DNA of 64,000 nt from [Actinomadura] parvosata subsp. kistnae (GTDB lineage Bacteria > Actinomycetota > Actinomycetes > Streptosporangiales > Streptosporangiaceae): assembly GCF_900323885.1 (NCBI RefSeq), contig NZ_OOHJ01000015.1:1054001-1118000 (forward strand). The letters run 5' to 3'. The notes under the pieces are model-generated. The model worked only from the letters and a program-made list of their open reading frames with translations. It searched no databases and was not told the origin of the DNA. Shown piece by piece: positions 41,818 through 49,929 of this stretch; the first letter of the stretch is position 1, and each line of letters begins with the position of its first letter. The translations under genes and the position numbers were made by a program.

Positions 41818-43092
41818 TCAGGCCGGTCTGCGCAGGCGTACCGGCAGGTGCTTGAGGCCGTTCTGGAAGTTGGAGGTCAGGCGGCGCGGCGTGCCCGCGA
41901 GCTCGACCTCCCAGCTCAGCAGCTCCCTGAACAGGGAGCGGAACTGCGCGCGGGCCAGATGGGCGCCGAGGCAGAAGTGCGGGCCGAAGCCGAAGCTGAC
42001 GTGGTCGTTCGGCTCGCGGGCGATGTCGAAACGGTCGGGGTCGGGGAAGACGGACGGGTCGCGGTTGGCGGAGGCATGGTAGACCACCACCTTGTCGCCC
42101 GCCCGGATCTCGCGGCCGGCGAGCGTGAGGTCGCGGGTGGCCGTCCGCCTGAAGTGCATGACCGGCGGCCAGAAGCGCAACATCTCCTCGATCGCGGAGC
42201 CCAGCAGGGACGGGTCGGCGCGCAGGCGGGCCAGCTCGGCGGGGTGCCGGAGCAGGGTGAGCAGGCCGCCGGGGATGCCGTTGCGCAGGGTCTCGTTGCC
42301 GGCGACGGCGAACAGGAAGAACATGTTCTCGAACTCCGCCTCGGTCAGGCCGCCCTTGCGCATCGCCGCCATGACCGACTCGCCGTCCACCGGGGTCTCC
42401 CCCAGGGCGTGGGCGTAGGCGAACATGTCGGCCAGCGCGGCCCTCGACCGCGGGTTGACCCCCGGCCTCGGCTCCGGCCTGGCCGCCAGCGCCAGGCGGC
42501 CCATCGGGGTGAGGGCCTCGACGTCCGCCGTGGACAGGCCCGCGTAGTCGTCGTCCTGGTAGCCGATCACCCGCGACGCCCAGTCGTACAGCAGCCGCCT
42601 GTCCTGCTCCGGCACGCCCATCACGTGGGCCAGCGTCCACACCGGCAGGTCCGCGGCGACCTCCACGAAGTCGCACTCGCCCTCCTCGAACAGCGCCGCC
42701 GCCCGCTGCGCGATCGTCCGCTCCAGCGCCCGGACGGCGCGCGGCGTGAACGCCGCCGCCACGATCCTGCGCAGCCTGGAGTGGTCCGGTGGGTCCATGT
42801 TCAGCATCTGCACCTGGACGAAGCGCAGGTCGGCCGGGGTGTCGGGGTCGCGGATCTGGGTGGCGCCGAGGTGGGAGGAGAAGTCCTCCGGGGTGCGGAG
42901 GACGTGCTTGACGTCGGCATGCCTGAACACCGCCCAGAAACCCGGGCCTTCCTTCCAGGGGCCTATGGCGGGCTCGGGGATCCAGCAGACCGGAGAGGTC
43001 TCTCTCAGCTGCGAGAACAGGTCGTACGGGACGGCGCTGTCGTAGGTGGACGGGGTGAAGATCTCGACCGCGGGGCGGTGCGCCGGAGGCAT
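41818..43092 (-). CDS. Cytochrome P450, CYP124/125/142-like
   Basis: 424 residues. The haem-ligand motif is FGFGPHFCLGAHLAR, ExxR is EEMLR in the K helix, and the I helix carries FAVAGNETLRN. AGNET-R-N is the pattern of the mycobacterial CYP124/125/142 group that hydroxylates the terminal methyl of cholesterol side chains or methyl-branched lipids. N-terminal VQMLNMDPPDHSRLRRIVAAAFTP is the usual C-helix region. Steroid/branched-lipid omega-hydroxylation is inferred, and fits the FadE/FadD operon 6 kb away. The predicted ferredoxin partner is not in the window. Confidence 0.92.
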   Translation of the reverse strand: MPPAHRPAVEIFTPSTYDSAVPYDLFSQLRETSPVCWIPEPAIGPWKEGPGFWAVFRHADVKHVLRTPEDFSSHLGATQIRDPDTPADLRFVQVQMLNMDPPDHSRLRRIVAAAFTPRAVRALERTIAQRAAALFEEGECDFVEVAADLPVWTLAHVMGVPEQDRRLLYDWASRVIGYQDDDYAGLSTADVEALTPMGRLALAARPEPRPGVNPRSRAALADMFAYAHALGETPVDGESVMAAMRKGGLTEAEFENMFFLFAVAGNETLRNGIPGGLLTLLRHPAELARLRADPSLLGSAIEEMLRFWPPVMHFRRTATRDLTLAGREIRAGDKVVVYHASANRDPSVFPDPDRFDIAREPNDHVSFGFGPHFCLGAHLARAQFRSLFRELLSWEVELAGTPRRLTSNFQNGLKHLPVRLRRPA

Positions 43093-43128
43093 TTCCCCAG
43101 CATGCGCCGGGGCCGGTGGTGCGGCAAC

Positions 43129-44463
43129 TCATGCGGCGCCGTTGCGCTCCCGCCAGCGCGCCCGATGAAGCGCGGCGGCCCTGCGTGCTCTGGCCAGCGC
43201 TTCGGAGGGCACGCTCTGCTCGCACAGCTCCCGCAGGGTGCCGGCCAGGCCAGCGACGAAGCCGCGCCCCAGCGGCGTGAGATGCCCGCCTTCCGCCAGG
43301 AGCTGTACGGTCTCCATGGCCGCCTGCCGCCAGCGGGCGAACTCGGTGTGGGCCTTCAGAGCGGCGCGCGGGCTCGTCTCCGCGTGGCGCTGCCTGCTCC
43401 AGAACGCCGCAACGCCGGTGAAGGCGTACGTGCCGTGCAGCAGCCCCAGCGGCGGACGGGGGTCGTCCCGCCAGGGCGCGTAGTACCGTGGGGGCGCGCT
43501 CTCGACCAGGGGGACCAGATCCATCAGCGCCGCGAGCTTCACATGCCGCACCTCGTGGGCGAGGGTCACCGCCATGATCACGGCATCGGGCGGCCGGGAG
43601 AGCGCGACACAGCCGAACGCGGCACGTGTGGACGCACTGACCACACTGCGCCGGCGGGTGGCGAGCGGGACCAACATGGAGATCAGCTCGTCCACCTCCG
43701 TGCCCAACGCGTGGTGCCTTTCGGCCAGCAACTGCCTAGCCTCGACCGCGGTACGCTGCCACCGGGTCATCTCTGCCTCCGGCAGCCTGCCACGCTGCCG
43801 CGCCCCGGGCAGGAACCTGAACGGGTCGGTGTCGTCGATGCGTAGCCCGCGACCCAGCGGGAGCATGCGCACGCCCTCCCACCCGGAGAGGGACGACGAG
43901 AGGCGCACGGGCCGCGCACCGGTCGGCACCGTCACTCGCTCGCGGCCGACGGTGAACTCCACGCTCCCATCGCGGACACGCGCCCGTACAGGCGTTCCTT
44001 CGCCGGCGCCCTGGAAGATCGCGCGCCCCACCGAGGGCAGGCTCAGCGATGCGCCCTCCGTCCACATGCGGGCGGTCAACTCCACGCCGCCCCGGACGGC
44101 CGCGCTGACCGCCAGGGCCGCCAGCCGCCGCGGTTGCGCCGCGCCGCACGCCTCCGGCGGATGGCCGTTCAGCAGGTGCCACAGCACGCGCAGCGCCCAC
44201 GCACCCACCGCCGGGTACCTGATCACGCTCTCCACGGCCGCGGGTGCCCGCTTCTGGACCTCGGTGAGCAGCACGTAGGCGTCACTCACAGCGCTCGCCT
44301 GCGGATGCCCGCGGCGGCGTGTCTCCTCCAGCAGGGTTCTCAGCAGCAGCAGGTGCTTGCTGTACTGCGAACGTTGCAACAGGCTGAGGGCCTCGGTGTC
44401 GCTCTCGTCCCTGGAAAGGGCGTCGAACATCCGCGACGGCATGAGGTGGGCTGCCGGAGTCAT
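43129..44463 (-). CDS. HEXXH-motif peptide-modification protein of the FxsB-associated type
   Basis: 444 residues. The family hallmark is TLAHEVRHVKLAALMDLV (HEVRH, about residues 300-304), preceded by the conserved FGCVALSRPPDA region. A long N-terminal domain (about 1-130) is helical, resembling the region found C-terminal to some FxsB maturases. Such proteins are encoded with radical-SAM FxsB enzymes either fused or separate and are annotated as putative peptide modifiers. Some HEXXH proteins in RiPP loci have been reported as metal-dependent peptide hydroxylases; whether this one cleaves or oxidises cannot be told. It overlaps the maturase gene by 4 bases (ATGA). Confidence 0.85.
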   Translation of the reverse strand: MTPAAHLMPSRMFDALSRDESDTEALSLLQRSQYSKHLLLLRTLLEETRRRGHPQASAVSDAYVLLTEVQKRAPAAVESVIRYPAVGAWALRVLWHLLNGHPPEACGAAQPRRLAALAVSAAVRGGVELTARMWTEGASLSLPSVGRAIFQGAGEGTPVRARVRDGSVEFTVGRERVTVPTGARPVRLSSSLSGWEGVRMLPLGRGLRIDDTDPFRFLPGARQRGRLPEAEMTRWQRTAVEARQLLAERHHALGTEVDELISMLVPLATRRRSVVSASTRAAFGCVALSRPPDAVIMAVTLAHEVRHVKLAALMDLVPLVESAPPRYYAPWRDDPRPPLGLLHGTYAFTGVAAFWSRQRHAETSPRAALKAHTEFARWRQAAMETVQLLAEGGHLTPLGRGFVAGLAGTLRELCEQSVPSEALARARRAAALHRARWRERNGAA

Positions 44464-45716
44464 CTCAGGCCCGCGCGCAGCGCCACGACGTCACGAGCCA
44501 CCCGTCGCCTGATGTGGCCGATCAGGAGGTAGAGGTCCGCGCAGTACACGGACGGGTTGGCGAACCCGCTGCCCCGCCGGTACCGGTGTGCGTACATCCC
44601 GCCGCCACAGACTCGCGCGATCGCGCAGGCCCTGCAGGTCTTCGACAACCCTTCGTAGCCGAGCTGGCCGCCCGCGACGACGGGCAGCCGCAGCGCGTCG
44701 TCGAAAGACGCGTCCACGACGTTCAGCCCCGTCGCGGCGGCGCCCTCGTAGGCAGATTTCAGCGCATCCGACCGCTCGATCGCCCCATCGGTCTCGACGA
44801 CGACGATGCGGTCAGGTTCGAGCCCCAGCGATTCGGCGTGCGGGGTGCCGCCCAGCAGCCCGTTGATGATCTCCTCGAAAAGACGGATCCTGGTGAGCTT
44901 ACGCGAAGCGTCGTACCAGTGGTCGAAGACGGCGATCAGCCACTTTCCGTAGGGACGGCGCGGCGAGCCTTCCTGCCTGAGCGGCGGCGGAGCCGACCAG
45001 TTACCGTGCGGCAGCAGGAAATCGACGGACGGCGGGGTGAAGGTCAGCAGCGCCTCGTAAGTGGCGATGGGATCACGACGGGGATCGACCACGCACAGCA
45101 GTCCAGCGTACAGATGAGCGAAGGATCCGCCGGCGAGCCGGCGCAGTGCCCGGCTGATGGCGTCGTAACTGCCCCGTCCGCCGGCGTCCCGGCGGTGCGC
45201 GTCGTGCGCGGCGCGGTCACCGTCCAAGCTCACCCCCACCCGTACGTCGAGCTGGTCGAACAGTCGCAGATACGTCTCCGTCAGCCGGACGCCGTTGGTC
45301 TGGATCTGGATCCGCGCGGTGGCGCCTCCGGTCTCGCGGCGGACCGCCCGCACCACATGCGTGATCAGCTCGGGCCCTGCGAGCAGCGGCTCACCACCAT
45401 GAAGCGTGACATTGACGCCGCTCAGGACATGGGTACGCACGTGCTCGCCGATGCGGCTCACCGCCTGTGAGGCGACGGTGGGCGACATGACCCTGGGCCG
45501 CTCGCGCCAGCCCTGATCGGCCGACCGGTACATGTAGCAGTAGTCGCAGGACAGGTCGCATCTCGCGTGGATCTTCAGGATGAAGTCGTGGAAGGGAACC
45601 GGTCTCCACCCTCGGGCCAGCAAGGCCTCCATGTTCAGCGAATACGGCCATTCAAAAAGCGAATTGTGTGCCAGTGCATCCCGATTGGTTGACACCTGCA
45701 CCCCCACGTCACTCAT
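44460..45716 (-). CDS. FxsB-family radical SAM/SPASM peptide maturase
   Basis: 418 residues. The radical-SAM cluster motif is CDLSCDYCYMY (Cys 53, 57, 60; CxxxCxxC), followed by the LHGGEPLL motif, QIQTNGVRL and VGVSLDGD. The C-terminal SPASM-type cysteines are visible as CRACAIARVCGGGMYAHRY and YCADLY, as expected for FxsB-type enzymes that form aromatic-to-beta-carbon cyclophanes in a ribosomal peptide. N-terminal FHDFILKIHARC matches FxsB. Promoter is shared, divergently, with the precursor-like gene. It is co-transcribed with the HEXXH gene. Confidence 0.92.
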   Translation of the reverse strand: MSDVGVQVSTNRDALAHNSLFEWPYSLNMEALLARGWRPVPFHDFILKIHARCDLSCDYCYMYRSADQGWRERPRVMSPTVASQAVSRIGEHVRTHVLSGVNVTLHGGEPLLAGPELITHVVRAVRRETGGATARIQIQTNGVRLTETYLRLFDQLDVRVGVSLDGDRAAHDAHRRDAGGRGSYDAISRALRRLAGGSFAHLYAGLLCVVDPRRDPIATYEALLTFTPPSVDFLLPHGNWSAPPPLRQEGSPRRPYGKWLIAVFDHWYDASRKLTRIRLFEEIINGLLGGTPHAESLGLEPDRIVVVETDGAIERSDALKSAYEGAAATGLNVVDASFDDALRLPVVAGGQLGYEGLSKTCRACAIARVCGGGMYAHRYRRGSGFANPSVYCADLYLLIGHIRRRVARDVVALRAGLR

Positions 45717-45827
45717 GTAGGAGTAAATGTTGTTGGATATAGTTCACGAAGGTCAAGACTGATCGTCGAGATTTGTGTACGATTACCCTCCCAAGCCATG
45801 CGCTGCAGCCGGGACGGTGACGCCCGT
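45717..45827. promoter_or_regulatory. Divergent promoter region of the RiPP locus
   Basis: An 80-110 bp region rich in A and T (for this genome) between the maturase and precursor genes. TACGAT near 45778 (gtgTACGATtaccc) is the best plus-strand -10 candidate. An ATG at 45798 is in frame with the precursor but is preceded by no ribosome site. Confidence 0.35.
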
Positions 45828-46013
45828 ATGGAAGATCCGGACATAGAGCTCCGCCCCGATCTCGTGGACCTCAGCGGCCTTGACCTCGAGAGCATCGCCG
45901 CACTTCCCGAATCGGTGTTCGCCTCTTCTCTGGAACGGATCTTCCGCGAACTCAGCGGAGATGAAGAGTCTTTCTTCGTTCAGCACCAGTCGAGCGCGGC
46001 GCAGTGGGAGTAA
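45828..46013 (+). CDS. FxsA-like RiPP precursor peptide
   Basis: 61 residues from the ATG at 45828. The leader (DLVDLSGLDLESIAALPES, residues 11-29, then VFASSLERIFREL) has the Asp-Leu-x-Gly-Leu-x-Leu ... Leu-x-x-x-Phe pattern of FxsA leaders. The C-terminus (EESFFVQHQSSAAQWE, residues 46-61) would be the core. It does not end in the canonical FxSxx: candidate cross-link sites are F50-V-Q52 or other aromatic-x-residue motifs, and Phe31-Ala-Ser33 is an FxS in the leader-like part. It lies divergent from the maturase gene, as precursors often do. No export gene is recognisable nearby. Confidence 0.78.
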   Translation: MEDPDIELRPDLVDLSGLDLESIAALPESVFASSLERIFRELSGDEESFFVQHQSSAAQWE

Positions 46014-46154
46014 CCGCGTAAGCTCGGAGAGCAAAGACCATTCGAGGCGTTCGCCATACTATCGTTGTCCTCCTTAGTGGTCAGCGCGATGATCCGTTCG
46101 TTGATCCCTGTGAAGCGTGTGAAAGTAGCAACGGGATTGAGAGATTGAGCATCA

Positions 46155-49100
46155 ATGGTGATCGGATCCGGTGATTCCGGCGCCTCCGGGCAACCTGGTG
46201 GCGTCATTGTCACGTTCTATTCCGTCCGTGAGGGTATCGGTCGCACGATGGCGGTGGCCAACCTCGCCGTGCTCCTCGCCAACGAGGGCTTGCGCGTGCT
46301 GGTCATCGACGCCGACGGCGCCGGAACCCCCCGCTACCTGCGCAGGCTGACCAGCGACGAGAACCCCGCGCCCACGGCGACGCTCACCGATCTCATCGAT
46401 CGATGGGACTCCTCGCCGCAGGAGCCTGAGGACCGTCTCGCGGACCTGATGGCCGGCACCACCCGGATCAGCCTGGAGACGATGGAGCGCGAGGGCGGCT
46501 TCGACTTCCTGAGCTACGGCTCCGCCCCCGCGCCCGTCCTCGGAAGCGCCGTCAACCCGGCGGCGGCCGAACAGTTGCGCGCGACCATACGCGCCGCTGG
46601 CTATGACTACGTCCTCATCGACGGAGCGCGGGGGACCGACTCCGCCGCCATCACGCTCGCGGCCCGGTTGTCGGACATGATCGTCGTCTGCCACACGCTC
46701 AGCCCCCAGGCCATCGAGGAGACCGTCACCGCCGTCGAGCGCATTCACGCGACCGCCTTGCGGCCCGTCAGGATCATGCCGCTGCCGATGAGAGTGGACC
46801 TCGGCGGCCACATCGCGCTGCGCGACGCCAGAGAGCTGAGCCACCAGCGCTTCTCCGCGCTCGCCGACTCCTCGATCCCAGCGCAGGAGATCCCGTACCA
46901 GGTCGACTACTACTTCTCCGAGACCCTGGCGGTGATCAACGAGCCTCCCGACCGGGCGGGCGGCCTGCGCCAGGCCTACGAGCGGCTGGCCGAAGTGCTC
47001 ACCGACGGCCGCTTCACCGCGCTGGCCAGCGTTACGGTCCTCTACACCCCGCCCTACCGTGACTGGGCCGAATGGACCGGCGCCTGCGTGGAGCAGAGCG
47101 GCGTTCAGGTCACCTTGACGCGCCTCGACCAGTCCACGCCGCTCGAGCCGCCCCGTCGCAACCAGGCGATCCTGGTCGTCTCCCCGCCTCCGCTGGACGA
47201 CCGCACGGCCAGGCGCCTGAGCTCGCTGCTGCCTTCCGATCACGGAGCCCGGCCCTCGAACGTGTGGCAGGTCCGCGTCGATGACGCCGCATTTCCCGAG
47301 GCGCTCGACGCTGACCAGTCCATCGATCTGCGCGGGCTGACGGAGGAGTCGGCTGCCGCCGAGCTGCGCCGCCGGCTCCATCTGACCAGCCCGTCGCTCG
47401 CCATCTCACTGGAGGTGGGCACAGCTCGCTTCCCGCGCCGGCCTGGAGTGTCCAACACGCTCGGCAGGAATCCGGCCTTCGTCGGCAGGGACGAGCTCAT
47501 CGATCAGGTCCGCGACCACCTGATCGGCCACGAGGACCGTCGCTGCCTGCTGACAGGTGACGCTGGGCTGGGCAAGTCGCAGATTGCGCTGGAGTACACC
47601 CACCGCTTCGGGGGCGCCTACGACCTGGTGTGGTGGGTGTCGGGCAGCACCCTGGGCGCCGCCCGGGCGGGGCTCAGCGCCCTGTCGGCCACACTGGGAC
47701 TGCCCACCGGCGGCGATGCCGCGCGGGCGGCTCTCAGCCATCTGGTCTCCGGTGAGGTCTCGAGATGGCTGCTCGTTTATGACGACGTGGACCACCCCGT
47801 ACAGTTGCGGGATCTCCTTCCCGGCGACTCCCCGTACGGTCATGTGATCGTCACCTCACGCAGGAACGACTGGCCTGTTCCGATGCACACCGTTCCGGTG
47901 GAGCGCTTCACTCTGGACGAGGGTGCGGCCTTGGTGAAGACCTGGGTTCCCTGCATCGGTGACGACGACGCGCGCAAGGTCTGCGACATCGCCGCGAGGC
48001 TGCCGATCGCCGTCCAACTCGCCGCCGCCTGGCTGCGCCGCGAGGCCGCCACCAGGCGTGTGAAGCTCAACCTCTCGGAGGGCGAAGCGGCGCACAGCGC
48101 CGCGTCCCACTTCCTCGTGCTCTTCGAACAGGAGGCCAACCGGCCGCCGGCCTCTGCCTCGCAGGACGAGCCCGCCCATCGGATCACCGTGGAGCTGGCC
48201 CTGGCCAGCCTGCGAAGCGATCGCGGCCACGGTGCCGCCGTCTGGCTGGCCGAAGCATGCGCCTTCCTCTCGCCCGAAGGTATCGACCTGCGGTTCCTGC
48301 GCTCCCCGCAAGTACGCGAAGGCATGGCTGCCGTCGACGCCAGGCTGGCCGACCCGACCATGACCGACGTCGTGCTGCGCAGCATCGACCGGCACGGGCT
48401 GGCGCGCGTCGACCTGGGCCGGCACGATCCGCTGCGCATGCACCGGCTGATCCAGACCCTCATCCGCGATCGTATGTCCGCAGAAGAGCGGCACGCGCGC
48501 AACGCCGAGATCCTACGGGCGCTGGCCGTGTACGCTCCCGAGGACATCACAGCCGGCCCGCCCGGCCGACCGGTGTACGCCGGGCTCGCCGCCCATGTCT
48601 TCCCGTCCGGCGCCACAGCCAGCTCCGACCCGCTCGTCCGCACCTGGGTGATCAACCAGATGCGGTACCTGCTGCGCAGGGAGGACTACAGCGGCAGGCG
48701 GGCGGCACGTCAGATCGGCGACGCCGCCAGAACGCAGTGGGAGAACTCGGATGACCACACCGGGCTGCCCGAGCTGCGCATCGAGCTGTCCAACGCCTAC
48801 CGCCAGCTCGGCGAGCACCGTGAGGCGGCGGACCTCGCCGCCGCAGCGCTACGCGACCAGGCCAGGAGCCTGGGCACGAAGCACCCCCGGACACTGATCA
48901 CCGCGATGGATCACGCCGTCGCGCTGCGCACGCTCGGGGGGTTCGACGAGGCGTACACCTGGGACGACGCGGCGCTCAAGGGGCTCAGGGAGATCTACGG
49001 CGCCGACCACTCACTCACCGGCAGGGCCATGAACAACCTGGCCGTCTCTTACAGCCTCAGAGGCGACTCGCGTGAAGCGATCAGGCTCGCTGAAGATCGC

Positions 49101-49895
49101 GTCAAGCGCCGTACCAAGATGTTCGGCGAGTACGATCCCGAGGCGTTGTGGACGAAATGCAACCTGGCCAGTTATCTGCGTGACTCGGGCGACTACCAGG
49201 GCTCCTACCGTGTGCTCAAGGAGATTCAGAGCTACCTGAGCTTCATCGAGAAGGAACCGTCGCAGATCAGCAGCCCTGTGGCCCTGCGGGTGGAGAGCGG
49301 TTTGGCGGTCACCGAGCGCATGCTGGGCAACTCGTTCGAAGCGCTCTATCGGGACAAGGCGCTCATCGGAGACCTACGCGAGCTTCACGGCCCCGGCCAC
49401 CTCTTCACGCTTATGTGCCAGCACAGCCTGGCAGCCGACCTCTACGCCCAGCAGCAGCCTCAGGACGCGGTGACCGAGGCGAGCGCCTGTCTCGACACTT
49501 TCAGGAAGACGTTCGGCGAGCACCCCTTCACCAACGTCTGCCAGATGAGCCTGGCCGTCTACCTGCGCGGCATCGGCGACCTGCAGCGGTCCCGCCGGCT
49601 GGGGCAGGTCAGTCACGAGTGGCTGCTGCGCAATCTGGGGCCGCGCCACCCGTACGCGCTGGCCGCGGCGGTCAATCACGCCGGCACCCTGGTCCGGCTC
49701 GACGAGCTGGACCAGGCGTTCAACCTGGAGCGGGACGCATGCCTGCGCTTCACTGACATGCTCGGTGCCGATCACATGTACACGAGGATCACGAGGGCGA
49801 ATGCCGCCGACACCCAGGCCCGCCTCGCGCGTCCCCGGCCCGCGGCGCACACGGACGGCCGTCGCGACATCGACGTCGAGGTACCGGCACTGTGA
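46155..49895 (+). CDS. FxSxx-type system protein: P-loop, NB-ARC and TPR domains
   Basis: 1246 residues. Residues ~14-260 are a ParA/MinD-like P-loop domain (VTFYSVREGIGRTMAVANLAVLLANEGLRVLVIDADG). The phosphate-binding lysine of the usual YKGGTGRTM is replaced (REGIGRT), so nucleotide binding may be altered. Residues ~295-410 resemble the FxsC/TIR-like domain (VLYTPPYRDWAEWTGA). NB-ARC follows, with FVGRDELI, Walker A GDAGLGKSQ (about residue 468) and Walker B WLLVYDDVD. Residues ~875-1230 are TPRs (EHREAADLAAAALRDQAR, NNLAVSYSLRGDSREAIRLAEDR). This is the FxSxx-COOH system TPR protein by architecture. Such STAND-like proteins act as signal-dependent switches. Start ATG 46155; a GTG directly after is an alternative. 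Same direction as the precursor gene. Confidence 0.88.
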   Translation: MVIGSGDSGASGQPGGVIVTFYSVREGIGRTMAVANLAVLLANEGLRVLVIDADGAGTPRYLRRLTSDENPAPTATLTDLIDRWDSSPQEPEDRLADLMAGTTRISLETMEREGGFDFLSYGSAPAPVLGSAVNPAAAEQLRATIRAAGYDYVLIDGARGTDSAAITLAARLSDMIVVCHTLSPQAIEETVTAVERIHATALRPVRIMPLPMRVDLGGHIALRDARELSHQRFSALADSSIPAQEIPYQVDYYFSETLAVINEPPDRAGGLRQAYERLAEVLTDGRFTALASVTVLYTPPYRDWAEWTGACVEQSGVQVTLTRLDQSTPLEPPRRNQAILVVSPPPLDDRTARRLSSLLPSDHGARPSNVWQVRVDDAAFPEALDADQSIDLRGLTEESAAAELRRRLHLTSPSLAISLEVGTARFPRRPGVSNTLGRNPAFVGRDELIDQVRDHLIGHEDRRCLLTGDAGLGKSQIALEYTHRFGGAYDLVWWVSGSTLGAARAGLSALSATLGLPTGGDAARAALSHLVSGEVSRWLLVYDDVDHPVQLRDLLPGDSPYGHVIVTSRRNDWPVPMHTVPVERFTLDEGAALVKTWVPCIGDDDARKVCDIAARLPIAVQLAAAWLRREAATRRVKLNLSEGEAAHSAASHFLVLFEQEANRPPASASQDEPAHRITVELALASLRSDRGHGAAVWLAEACAFLSPEGIDLRFLRSPQVREGMAAVDARLADPTMTDVVLRSIDRHGLARVDLGRHDPLRMHRLIQTLIRDRMSAEERHARNAEILRALAVYAPEDITAGPPGRPVYAGLAAHVFPSGATASSDPLVRTWVINQMRYLLRREDYSGRRAARQIGDAARTQWENSDDHTGLPELRIELSNAYRQLGEHREAADLAAAALRDQARSLGTKHPRTLITAMDHAVALRTLGGFDEAYTWDDAALKGLREIYGADHSLTGRAMNNLAVSYSLRGDSREAIRLAEDRVKRRTKMFGEYDPEALWTKCNLASYLRDSGDYQGSYRVLKEIQSYLSFIEKEPSQISSPVALRVESGLAVTERMLGNSFEALYRDKALIGDLRELHGPGHLFTLMCQHSLAADLYAQQQPQDAVTEASACLDTFRKTFGEHPFTNVCQMSLAVYLRGIGDLQRSRRLGQVSHEWLLRNLGPRHPYALAAAVNHAGTLVRLDELDQAFNLERDACLRFTDMLGADHMYTRITRANAADTQARLARPRPAAHTDGRRDIDVEVPAL

Positions 49896-49929
49896 GCCGC
49901 CGGAATCAGGATCCAGAAGGGAGACGGGC

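Noticed and set aside
49765..49929. 55-codon upstream extension of the unknown gene after the TPR protein
   Set aside because: It lies inside the TPR gene in another frame; the start at 49930 has the ribosome site.
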